In this document: piece after piece, positions 25,014-33,402 of the stretch
Position numbering within the stretch: the first letter of the stretch is position 1
Layout of the letters: each line of letters starts with the position of its first letter
Source: Streptomyces sp. ITFR-21
GTDB taxonomy: Bacteria; Actinomycetota; Actinomycetes; Streptomycetales; Streptomycetaceae
Length of the DNA: 64,000 nucleotides
NCBI RefSeq assembly: GCF_031844685.1
Contig: NZ_CP134605.1
Coordinates: 6,608,001-6,672,000 of the forward strand
Reading direction: 5' to 3'
Notes under the pieces: generated by a model
The model's input: only the letters and a program-made list of their open reading frames with translations
Told to the model about the DNA's origin: nothing
Database searches by the model: none
Made by a program: the position numbers and the translations under genes

Positions 25014-25685
25014 ATGGACGTTGATCATCTCGCGCTCGACCTCGCGGTCACCATCCGGCACGACGGCCACGACGGGATCGCCGACGGCCTGGCCGAGTCC
25101 GCCGGGCTGACCGCCTGGGTGCGCGAGCACGCCCTAGCGCTGGCCGGTCACGGATTCACCGTGTCCGGCGGGGAGTTCACCGCCGACGAGGCCGCGCTCG
25201 GCGCGGTCGTCACGGTCCGTACGGCGGTCCGCGCGCTCTTCGGCCGGGCGGTGCTGCCCGGCCCCCCCAGCGCCGCCGACGCGGGCCGGCTGCCGTCCGC
25301 GGAGGAGTCGCTGCACCGGCTGAACGCGGCCTCGGCGCTGGTGCCGGTCGTCCCGCGGCTCGACTGGCTCCCGGAGACGGCGCCCACCGCCCGCTGCGCG
25401 GTCCCCGGCCCGCTCGCCGCCCCTGCCGCCCCCACCGCCGACCGGCTCGCCGCGGCCCTCGCCCGCGCGGCCATCGCCTTCCTGGCCGGTCCCGACCGCG
25501 AGAAGCTGCGGGCCTGCCCTGCGCCGCGCTGCGTCCGCTACTTCGTCAAGCAGCACGCCCTGCAGGAGTGGTGCAAGCCCTCCTGCGGCAACCGGGCCCG
25601 GGTGGCGCGCCACCACGCCCGGCGCCGCGCCGCGGTCCCGGCCGTCGCCGACCGTCCCGGACCGACGCCGTCCGGCCTCGGCTGA
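25014..25685 (+). CDS. ABATE-domain protein with C-terminal CGNR zinc finger
   Basis: 223 residues. The N-terminal two thirds follow the ABATE-type pattern (LALDLAVTIRHDG near the start, then a helical Ala-rich domain). The C-terminus has the CGNR zinc finger: RACPAPRCVRYF, WCKPSCGNRARVARHH, four cysteines in two pairs plus the CGNR signature. Proteins of this type are predicted DNA-binding regulators of metabolic genes. ATG is only three bases after the operator-like repeat, so the mRNA is probably leaderless. It is the best candidate for the regulator of itself and of the divergent pdxH unit. Confidence 0.9.
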   Translation: MDVDHLALDLAVTIRHDGHDGIADGLAESAGLTAWVREHALALAGHGFTVSGGEFTADEAALGAVVTVRTAVRALFGRAVLPGPPSAADAGRLPSAEESLHRLNAASALVPVVPRLDWLPETAPTARCAVPGPLAAPAAPTADRLAAALARAAIAFLAGPDREKLRACPAPRCVRYFVKQHALQEWCKPSCGNRARVARHHARRRAAVPAVADRPGPTPSGLG

Positions 25686-26140
25686 CTCCGCCCCGGCGCC
25701 CCCCTCCGCTGCCCCGGCACCGACCGGTACCGACCCGCACCGCCCGAGTCCCGGCTGGCGCCGACGGCCGCGCCGCGCTCCCGGGGGGTGGGAGTGGGGA
25801 GGCGGACGTTGTGGTCGGTGAGGGGGCGCATACGGGGCGCATGGGGGCTTCGGGCCGGGGCGGAACCGGCCGAGGCTGGTGGGGCTCGCCGGGGCCGTGG
25901 CAGTGTCCACGGTGGGCTGGCCCCGCCGGGTGCCTCCACGGTGCCGCCACGACGCCGTGCCGGTCGCGTCTCCTGCCAGTGGCGGACCGGCACGGCGGCT
26001 CCGCCGAAGACGGCCTCCCGCCTTGCCGTACTCCCCTCGCGGACGGTGGTCGGCGGCGTACGCTGTGAGGCCATCGGACCGGTGGCCGTACGGAACGTCG
26101 TGCGCCCGGCGCGCGCCCGCCGGGGGTAAGAGGGGGCACC
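25686..26140. other. Intergenic region before the LAL-type regulator
   Basis: About 455 bases with no credible gene. Frames on both strands are Arg/Pro/Ala shadows. Presumed to hold the promoter of the downstream TTA-containing gene. No clear repeat or hairpin noted. Confidence 0.45.
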
Positions 26141-28867
26141 ATGATGCAGCGCCACTCGCGCAAGCGGCAACTTTTACTCGAACGTGACGACGAACTCGGC
26201 GCCGTGGACGATGCGTTGGCAAGGCTCACCGGCGAGTACGGCCGTCCGCGCGGCGGGCTGCTGGCCTTCGCCGGGTCCGCGGGTCTGGGCAAGACCACCC
26301 TGCTCGGCGAGGTACGCGACCGTGCGGTCGGCCGCGGCTGCACCGTCCTGTCCGCCCGCGGCGGTGACCAGGAGCAGCAGGTGGCCTTCCATGTCGCCCG
26401 GCAGCTGCTCCAGCCCCGGCTGGCGGGCCGCCCCGAGCCCGAGATCCGCGACACGCTGGGCAGCTGGTACGGCATCGTCGGCCCCGCCCTCGGCCTGTGC
26501 ACCGCCGAGGGCCCCGCCCCCGACCCGCAGGGCCTGCGCGACGGGCTCGACTGGGTGCTGACCCACCTCGCCGTGCAGAGCGCGCCCTTGGTCCTGGTAC
26601 TGGACGACGCCCACTGGGCCGATCCGCAGTCCCTCAACTGGCTCGTCGCGTTCGCCCCCCGCGCCGACGAGCTCGCGCTGCTCGTCGTGGTCGCCTACCG
26701 CCCCGACGAACTCCCGCCCGGTGCCGAGGCGTTCCGCGGCCTGCCGGGCCGCGCCGGCCACCGGCCGATAGACCTGGAACCGCTCACCGCCGGCGCCGTC
26801 GGCGAGTTGGTACGGGACTCGGTCGGCGCCCACGCCGACGACGCCTTCTGCCGGGAGTGCTGGGCGGTCACCGCGGGCAACCCCTTCGAGGCGGTCGAGC
26901 TCAGCGCCAAGGTCCGCGACCGCGGGATGCCTCCCGACGAGACCAGCACCCACCTGCTGCGCGACCTGGTGGCCGCGGTCAAGGGCAGGGGCCTGATCAC
27001 CCAGTTGGAGCGGCTCGGCCCGTCGACGGTACGGCTCGCCTGGGCCTGCGCCGTCCTCGGCACCGAGACCCGGCCCGCGCTGGCCGCGGACGTCGCCGGA
27101 CTCGGCCACGAGGAGGCCGCCGACTGCGCCGACCGGCTGCGCGCGGCCCGCGTGCTGACCGGCAGCCAGACCCTGCGCTTCGTCCACCCGCTGATCGCCA
27201 CCGCCGTCTACCGCGCGATACCCGACGCCGTACGGGTCGCGCTGCACGGGCAGGCCGCCTGGGCCGTCATCGACGCCGGGCAGGGCCCGACCGCCGCCGC
27301 CCGCCACCTGCTGGAGACCCACCCCGAGGGCGACCCGTCGGTCGTCCACCAACTGCGCGCCGCCGCACGGGAGACGCTGCGGGCCGGCGCCCCGGAGGTC
27401 GCCCGCACCCTGCTCGCCCGAGCACTGCGCGAACCCCCGCTGCCCGGACAGCGCGCCGCCGTGCTCTACGAACTGGGTTGCTCCTCGCAGCTGTTGGAGC
27501 CCTCCACCACCGTCAACCACCTGCGCGCCGCGCTGGAGGAGCCGATCGACGACCCGGCGCTGCGCGACGGCATCCTCTTCCGGCTCTCCCAGTCGCTGGC
27601 GCACAGCGACCGGATGGCCGAGGCCGCCGAGGTGGTCGCCCACGCGGCCCGCACCGCCACCAGCGCCCGCACCCGGCTGCGCATGCAGGCCGAGCAGTTC
27701 ATGTGGGACGCCTTCCGGGCCGACGAACCCGACTCGCCGAGCCGCTCGCGGCGGCTGACCCGGCTCGCCGACCGGCTCGGCGGACGCGACCTCACCGAGC
27801 GCTACATCATCGCGCTGCGCGCCTGGGACGCCACGCTGCGGGGCGAGCACACCTCCACCGTGCTCCGGCACGCCGACCGGGCGCTGCACGGCGGAATGCC
27901 GTGGGCGGACGAGAACCGGGGCTTCGAGGTGCCGGTGCTGGCCGCGCTGTCGTACGTGTACGCCGACCAGCCGGACCGGGCCGAGGAGCTCTTCGCCACC
28001 GGCATCGCCGACTTCGAACGGCAGGGCTGGCGCGGCGCCCACCTGTCCTTCGGCTACGTGATGCTCGGCTACGTCCGCTACCGGGGCGGCAGGCTCCCCG
28101 AGGCCGAGGAACTGGGGCGCGACGGGTTGCGGCTGGCGGAGCGGGTCGGGCGTGGCACCCCCGTGCAGTGGTACGCCGTCACGCTGCTGGTCGAGGTCCT
28201 GCTCGCCCGCGGACGGGTCGAGGAGGCCACGGAACTGGCCGCCGAGTACGCCTTCCACGCGCCTTTCCCGTCGGCCGTCACCATCCCGGACGCGCAGGCC
28301 GTGCACGGCGAACTACTGCTCGCCCGCGAGCGGTTCAAGGACGCCGCCGCCGAACTGGCCTCCGTCGGACGGCGACTGGATCCGCGCGGGATGCGCAACC
28401 CGTCCTGGTGCCCCTGGCAGCTGCACCTGGCGCTCGCCGAGTCGCACGACGCCCCCGACCGGGCCGAGCGGAGCGCCCTCGACGCGGTGGCCAGGGCCCG
28501 GCAGTTCGGCGCGCCCTCCGCGATCGGCCAGAGCCTGCGGGTCGCCGCCGAGGTGGTCGGCGGCGACCGCGGCCTGGACCTGTTCGCCGAGGCGGTGGCC
28601 CGGCTGGAGGTCTCGCCCTCGCGCTACGAGCTGGCCCGCGCGCTGGTCGCCCACGGCGCCGCGCTGCGCCGCTCAGGGGCGCCCGCCGAGGCCGCCGACC
28701 GGCTGCGCCGCGGCCTGGAGGAGGCCCTGCGCTGCGGCGCCGACGGCGCCGCGGACACCGCCCGCCGGGAACTCTCCCTGACCGCCCCGCCGTACCCGGC
28801 CGGCGTCCCGCTCCGCGCCGCGGCCGCGGCCGGCCCGCAACCCGCCGACCGGCCCCGTACCGTGTGA
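26141..28867 (+). CDS. Large ATPase regulator of LAL type without DNA-binding domain, TTA codon near start
   Basis: 908 residues. An AAA_16-type ATPase domain comes first: Walker A GSAGLGKTTLL near residue 47, Walker B LVLVLDDAHWADPQSL near 150. The rest is a helical TPR/HTH-linker-like region rich in Leu/Ala/Arg pairs. LuxR-type LAL regulators normally end in a helix-turn-helix; here the protein ends after PADRPRTV and no such domain is found in any frame before the next gene. Residue 12 is encoded by TTA (26174-26176), the rare codon read only by bldA tRNA, so translation is probably limited to late growth. It may act through a partner rather than DNA. Tight spacing to the next gene suggests co-expression. 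Confidence 0.82.
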   Translation: MMQRHSRKRQLLLERDDELGAVDDALARLTGEYGRPRGGLLAFAGSAGLGKTTLLGEVRDRAVGRGCTVLSARGGDQEQQVAFHVARQLLQPRLAGRPEPEIRDTLGSWYGIVGPALGLCTAEGPAPDPQGLRDGLDWVLTHLAVQSAPLVLVLDDAHWADPQSLNWLVAFAPRADELALLVVVAYRPDELPPGAEAFRGLPGRAGHRPIDLEPLTAGAVGELVRDSVGAHADDAFCRECWAVTAGNPFEAVELSAKVRDRGMPPDETSTHLLRDLVAAVKGRGLITQLERLGPSTVRLAWACAVLGTETRPALAADVAGLGHEEAADCADRLRAARVLTGSQTLRFVHPLIATAVYRAIPDAVRVALHGQAAWAVIDAGQGPTAAARHLLETHPEGDPSVVHQLRAAARETLRAGAPEVARTLLARALREPPLPGQRAAVLYELGCSSQLLEPSTTVNHLRAALEEPIDDPALRDGILFRLSQSLAHSDRMAEAAEVVAHAARTATSARTRLRMQAEQFMWDAFRADEPDSPSRSRRLTRLADRLGGRDLTERYIIALRAWDATLRGEHTSTVLRHADRALHGGMPWADENRGFEVPVLAALSYVYADQPDRAEELFATGIADFERQGWRGAHLSFGYVMLGYVRYRGGRLPEAEELGRDGLRLAERVGRGTPVQWYAVTLLVEVLLARGRVEEATELAAEYAFHAPFPSAVTIPDAQAVHGELLLARERFKDAAAELASVGRRLDPRGMRNPSWCPWQLHLALAESHDAPDRAERSALDAVARARQFGAPSAIGQSLRVAAEVVGGDRGLDLFAEAVARLEVSPSRYELARALVAHGAALRRSGAPAEAADRLRRGLEEALRCGADGAADTARRELSLTAPPYPAGVPLRAAAAAGPQPADRPRTV

Positions 28868-28911
28868 CGTCCGGCTGCCGGCGGCGCCCGCCCACCCCGT
28901 ACGATGGCCTT

Positions 28912-29412
28912 ATGTCCTTTCTCCGCCGCCGTAGCGCAGCCACGCCCACCGGTCCGGACTTCGACGTCCTCGCGATGGACCCGGGGGACTGGCCCGGTGA
29001 CCTGGGCGCCGGGCTGCTGCCCGGGCCCGACGGCAGCTGTCAGGGCATCTACCTGCGCTACGACCTGTACGGCGGGCGCGGCCCGGCGATGCTGATCGGG
29101 AACCTGCCGCCCGGCTCGCCCGCCCGCGACCTCGAAGACGGCCAGGTTCCGTTCGAGGTGGCGCAGCTGCTGGCCGCGCTCGGCAACGACGAGCCCACCG
29201 AGGTCACCGGGATCGAGGACACCCCGGTGATGCACGGCGACGGCCTGCTGATCGTGCGGCGGATCAAGATCTCCGAGTCCCGTGTCGGCTGCGCCCAGTT
29301 CGACCGCAGCGACGGTGTGCAGGTCACCATCGCCACCTGGGACCGGCCGATCACCGACGACCTGTACCAGCTGCTCAAGCCGCTGCCCGCGCAGATGTTC
29401 CAGGCCGGCTGA
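28912..29412 (+). CDS. Conserved actinobacterial hypothetical protein
   Basis: 166 residues from ATG 28912, without a clear RBS. Motifs DFDVLAMDPGDWPG, QGIYLRYDLYGGRGPAMLIGNLPPGSP and TIATWDRPITDDLYQLLKP suggest a compact alpha/beta fold; residues between positions 60 and 160 are well conserved in streptomycete sequences as I recall them. No catalytic motif. It lies 44 bases after the ATPase regulator and shares its direction, so it may belong to the same transcript. Function unknown. Confidence 0.75.
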   Translation: MSFLRRRSAATPTGPDFDVLAMDPGDWPGDLGAGLLPGPDGSCQGIYLRYDLYGGRGPAMLIGNLPPGSPARDLEDGQVPFEVAQLLAALGNDEPTEVTGIEDTPVMHGDGLLIVRRIKISESRVGCAQFDRSDGVQVTIATWDRPITDDLYQLLKPLPAQMFQAG

Positions 29413-29477
29413 GTCCGTCCGCCGGGCGCCGCCCGGCACCGGTCGAGGGCGCGCCGAGCGCCCGCCGCAGACCGCGT

Positions 29478-29521
29478 GGCGGCCGGCCGGTCCGGTTCCC
29501 CGGGGTCCCCGGCCGGCCGCC
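29478..29521. terminator. Convergent terminator hairpin
   Basis: GGCGGCCGGCCGG and CCGGCCGGCCGCC form a perfect 13-bp stem around an 18-base loop, between two convergent genes. It can act in both directions. Confidence 0.65.
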
Positions 29522-29542
29522 TGCGCGCGGGCCGCCAGCGCC

Positions 29543-31543
29543 TCAGCGCGGGGCGCCCAGCGCCGACGGCAGCAGCGTCACGTCCTCGGCCCTGACGTAC
29601 TCCACCCGGGCGCCGAGCTGGATCTCGTAGTAGAGCTGCCTGCCGCGCACCACCTGGTGGCTCGCGGTGTCGAACGTCACCGAGTAGTAGTACTCGCCGC
29701 GCTCCGCGCCGCCCACCACGTACCGCTGCCCCGCGGGCACCGTGTACGGCATCGGGCTCAGCGCCTGCACGGGCACGCCCGCCGGGAAGGCGGACGCCTC
29801 CGGGTAGGCCCGGCCGTAGACCGGGACGCTGTCCAGGCCCTTCTTCGGGGTGACGACCAGGCCGACCGCGTCCACCGCCGTCGGATCGGTCCGCGGGTTG
29901 TGGAACCACGCCTTCTGCCCGAGGTACCAGACGGCCGTCCAGTCGCCCTGCCGCTCGGCGACCGCGAACTGCTGGCCGGTCGAGGCCCGCGACCCCATGT
30001 CGTTGACACCCGTCGTGCCGGCGCCGGTGGCGCCGTGCATCCCGACGTCCTTCACCAGTGGTGCGTCCTCGCTGGGCGCGGTGTACAGCCGTACGGCCGT
30101 CGAGCCGTGCGCCGCGCAGGTGTCGCCCGCGGTGATGCAGCCGGTGTAGACGGGCTGGTTGGTCTCGTAGTCCGGGTCGATCGTCACGATGCCGCCCCAG
30201 GACCCGGCCGTGGCGCGCACGGGGGCGCCGAGCAGGGCCAGGTAGTGGCCCCAGTCCCAGTACGGGCCGGGGTCGGTGTGCATGCCGGGGACGTACGAGG
30301 CGGTCGGACCGGGCACGTTGTCGTGGCCGAGGATGTGCTGCCGGTCCAGCGGGATGTGGTACTCGGCCGCCAGGTACCGCACCAGCCGCGCCGACGAGCG
30401 GTACATCGCCTCGGTGTACCAGGCGTCCGGGTCGACCAGGAAGCCCTCGTGCTCGACACCGATCGACTTGGCGTTGGTGTACCAGTTGCCCGCGTGCCAG
30501 CCCACGTCCTTGGTCTTCAGGTGCTGGGCGACATGGCCGTCGGCGGACCGCACGGTGTAGTGCCAGGCCAGGTACGTCGGGTCCTGGACCAGCTGCATGG
30601 CCGTGTCCCAGTAGCCCTCGGTGTCGTGGATGACGATGGTGTCGATCTTCTGGCCGGCCGGGCGGTCGGCGATGTCGTAGTTGCCGTAGTCCCCGCCGCC
30701 GGTCTCCTGGTACGGCGCCGGCACCCACTCGCAGCCCAGCCCCGGCGGACACTCGGTCCCGGCGGCGTTCGGCGCCCGCAGCCCGACGCGGGCCACCTGG
30801 CCGGCCGCCGGCCGCAACGACGGCAGCGCGGTGAGCGTCACCCGCCGGCCGGTGTCGGTGACGCGGGTCTGGCCCTGCCGCATCACGTCGAACACGTCGT
30901 CCGCGAAGGAGCCGGCGGTGGCCCGGTCGTCGGCGCCGGAGTAACGGGCGACCGCCGCGTACCAGTCGGCCGGGTCCGCGCTGAGCGGCTCGCCGAGCGA
31001 CTTCTGCAGGTCGGCGAGCAGCGCGGCGCCGCCGGCCACGTTGGCGGCCGGTTCGGCGCGCAGTGCGCCGGCGGGCAGACCGGTGAGGGCCGCGGCCCGG
31101 TCCAGCGTGGTCAGCGCGGCCGGCAGCGCGGCGACGTCGGGCGCCTCGATGGTGGCCGGGGTGATCAGCGGCCGGGAGTCGTCGCCGCGGCCGTCGTCCC
31201 CGCCGTCGCCCACGGCCGACCGCGGGAAGTCGGCCAGCGCGGTACGGGCGTCGGTCAGATGCATCGGACCGTAGCCGCCGGTGGCGCTGGGCATGCCCTG
31301 GTGGCCGTCCCAGCGGGACTCCAGGTAGGACACCCCGAGCAGGACGCTCTGCGGCACCCCGTAGCGCTGCGCGGCGTCGTCGAACGCCCGCTGGAGCGGG
31401 ATCGCGGCGGCGTCCCGGGGCGGTTCGGCCGCCTGAGCGGTGCCGAACAGCGGGAGCAGGGCCGCCGCCGCGGCGACGGCGGTCAGCGTACGCGGCAGAC
31501 GCCGCCCGTGGTGTCTGCCGGACGGGGGAGCGGTTCCTGGCAC
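29543..31543 (-). CDS. Secreted N-acetylmuramoyl-L-alanine amidase (Amidase_2)
   Basis: 666 residues from GTG 31543; GGAGG six bases upstream favours this over the ATG at 31570. A Sec signal with Ala-rich core (TAVAAAAALLPLFGTAQA) is followed by an N-terminal goose-lysozyme-like region (VPQSVLLGVSYLESRWDG). Zinc ligands of the amidase domain are readable: TIVIHDTEG, HEGF and ILGHDNVPG with Trp/His pairs around AWHYTVRSADGHVAQHL. The C-terminal half has SH3-like repeats (AVRLYTAPSED, DSVPVYGRAYP). It cuts the bond between N-acetylmuramic acid and L-Ala in peptidoglycan. The large extra C-terminus probably binds the wall. Confidence 0.88.
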   Translation of the reverse strand: MPGTAPPSGRHHGRRLPRTLTAVAAAAALLPLFGTAQAAEPPRDAAAIPLQRAFDDAAQRYGVPQSVLLGVSYLESRWDGHQGMPSATGGYGPMHLTDARTALADFPRSAVGDGGDDGRGDDSRPLITPATIEAPDVAALPAALTTLDRAAALTGLPAGALRAEPAANVAGGAALLADLQKSLGEPLSADPADWYAAVARYSGADDRATAGSFADDVFDVMRQGQTRVTDTGRRVTLTALPSLRPAAGQVARVGLRAPNAAGTECPPGLGCEWVPAPYQETGGGDYGNYDIADRPAGQKIDTIVIHDTEGYWDTAMQLVQDPTYLAWHYTVRSADGHVAQHLKTKDVGWHAGNWYTNAKSIGVEHEGFLVDPDAWYTEAMYRSSARLVRYLAAEYHIPLDRQHILGHDNVPGPTASYVPGMHTDPGPYWDWGHYLALLGAPVRATAGSWGGIVTIDPDYETNQPVYTGCITAGDTCAAHGSTAVRLYTAPSEDAPLVKDVGMHGATGAGTTGVNDMGSRASTGQQFAVAERQGDWTAVWYLGQKAWFHNPRTDPTAVDAVGLVVTPKKGLDSVPVYGRAYPEASAFPAGVPVQALSPMPYTVPAGQRYVVGGAERGEYYYSVTFDTASHQVVRGRQLYYEIQLGARVEYVRAEDVTLLPSALGAPR

Positions 31544-31974
31544 AGGGTCCTCCATGAGATACCGGTTCATCAGGCACCACAGAGGTATCGCCTTGCACCA
31601 GCCCCGTCAACCGGGCGTCAGCTTCCCGTATACGACGGTGTCTTCGCACGTCAGGGCTGGTTCCGGCGAGGTTTCCGATCCGTGGGGCGCCGACCTGGCC
31701 CGCGTCAGTGGTGTGGACCACCGGGGCGGCCGTGGCGGGGCGGGCGATCCGGCCGGCGCGGGGCGCGGAACGTCGCGCCGCGGTGGCGACGTGCGTCCCG
31801 GGCGGTGCGGTGACGTTTTCCCCTCCCTTCCTCCTCTCTGTCGTTCCTCCGGGGCGCGACGGCGGGCGGACGGGCCGCCCGGGACGATACCCGGACGGGT
31901 CGCCCGGGGCGGCGGCGTGACGGTGGGTCAGCCGAACGGCACGGCAGAATGCAGTGACGATTCGTCGGCGCGGG
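31544..31974. other. Intergenic region between the wall amidase and the APH-like gene
   Basis: About 430 bases. The amidase promoter should be in the left half (31550-31700, less GC-rich). No gene, repeat or RNA motif recognised. Confidence 0.45.
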
Positions 31975-33057
31975 TCAGCGCGTCCCCACCGCGGCCCGGA
32001 CCGCGCCCCGCGCCATCGCGCAGTCGTCGTGCAGCCGCCGCAGCAGCAGCCGCTGTTCCTCGCCCGCCTCGGCCGAGCCGGGCGCCACCGGACCCGGCGC
32101 CCGCATGGTGCGCTGGACGGCCAGTTCGTAGCTGCGGATCTCCCGGGTCAGCACCAGCATCAGGTTCACCAGGAAGGCGTCCCGCGCGGCCGGGCCCGGT
32201 GCCTGCGCCTGCTGGCTGATCTGCCGGCGCGCCGCGAGATCGTCGCCGAGCACCGACCACAGCACCGCCAGGTCGTAGCCCGGCAGGTACCAGCCGGCGT
32301 GCTCCCAGTCGACCAGCGAGGGACCGGCCGGGGACAGCAGCACGTTGGACAGCAGCGCGTCGCCGTGGCAGAACTGCCCCTGCGCGTGCGCCAGCCCGTG
32401 CAGCAGCTTGTGCAGGTCGCCCATGTCCCGGTCGGTGAGCAGCCCGAGCTCGTGGTAGCGGTTGATCCGCGCCGGGTAGTCGATCGGCGCGTCGAAGGAC
32501 CCGGGCGGCGGTCGCCACAGGTTGATCCGCGAGTACGCCGACAGCGCGATGCGCACATCACTGCGGCCGGGCGCGTGCGAGGGATGCCGCTGCGGCGACA
32601 CCATCCGGCCGGGCATGCGCTCCATCACCAGCACACAGCTGTCCGGGTCGGCGGCGATCAGCCGCGGCACCCGCACCGGCGGTCGGTGCCGCACGAAGGT
32701 GCGGTAGGCGGCTATCTCCCGGCGGAAACGTTCCGCCCAGGTCGGTGAGGGGTCCAGGAGGCACTTGGCGACCGCCGGGGCCCGCCCGGAGCTGCCGATC
32801 AGCAGGGCGGTACGGCTGCCGCGGCGCAGCAGTTGGACAGGAGTGAACTCCGGACAGATCCGCTGGACCGCGGCGACCGCGGAACGCAACTGCGTGGCCT
32901 GGGGCCCGGTCAGGTCGAGTCTCCCGCTGAGTGGATGGGGGCCGGCCGCCGGGCCGCGCCGAACCACGGTGGTCTGACGGGATCTGAGCACCGGCTCGGC
33001 GACCGACGGGTACACGGGGCGTGGCGGAGCGGACACGGAGGACGATGCCGAATACAT
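31975..33057 (-). CDS. Aminoglycoside phosphotransferase (APH)-family kinase-like protein
   Basis: 360 residues from ATG 33057. A variable N-terminus with many Arg/Pro residues leads to the kinase fold. The APH signature is in FCHGDALLSNVLL (catalytic HGD and metal-binding Asn) and SLVDWEHAGWYLPGYDLAVL (the DxE metal-binding part). AVAKCLLDPSPTWAERFRREIAAY carries the Lys and Glu. These enzymes phosphorylate small molecules or sugars; being intrinsic to a chromosome is not evidence of drug resistance. RBS is weak. Upstream lies a divergent regulator gene with 10-base direct repeats between them. Confidence 0.82.
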   Translation of the reverse strand: MYSASSSVSAPPRPVYPSVAEPVLRSRQTTVVRRGPAAGPHPLSGRLDLTGPQATQLRSAVAAVQRICPEFTPVQLLRRGSRTALLIGSSGRAPAVAKCLLDPSPTWAERFRREIAAYRTFVRHRPPVRVPRLIAADPDSCVLVMERMPGRMVSPQRHPSHAPGRSDVRIALSAYSRINLWRPPPGSFDAPIDYPARINRYHELGLLTDRDMGDLHKLLHGLAHAQGQFCHGDALLSNVLLSPAGPSLVDWEHAGWYLPGYDLAVLWSVLGDDLAARRQISQQAQAPGPAARDAFLVNLMLVLTREIRSYELAVQRTMRAPGPVAPGSAEAGEEQRLLLRRLHDDCAMARGAVRAAVGTR

Positions 33058-33402
33058 AACGGAGAGCAGATCCCTTCGCGTGCCTACGAGTTCAGGGGCA
33101 CCAGCCGGCCGGCCACGGCGCGGGGCCGGTGCCGCGCCCCGCCGGCCGGGTACCGCACCCTGGGGAGTGCGGTGTCCGGCCGGCGGTGCCGGCCCGTCCT
33201 CGCGCCGTGCCGCCGTCCCCGTACCGTTCCGGTGAAGGACCGTACGACGCCCGGCAGTTGCCGGGCGGGGTGGCGCTTTCCTACCTGACACCAGGGCACG
33301 GGTGGCAGACCACGTAGCGAACCCTGGCGAACCCTGGCGAATAGTCGCGGGGCGGATGTCGGCGGATTACTGTCGATGTGCCGAGAAACCTGGGGGCTTG
33401 AC
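33058..33402. other. Divergent intergenic region with 10-base direct repeats
   Basis: GCGAACCCTG occurs twice in direct succession and is followed by a partial third copy (about 33317-33341), 60-85 bases before the NsdA-like start. Candidate operator or spacer. No gene seen. Confidence 0.5.

Noticed and set aside
31975..33057. APH-like gene as an antibiotic resistance gene
   Set aside because: The fold is shared by many metabolic kinases and nothing in the context points to drug resistance.
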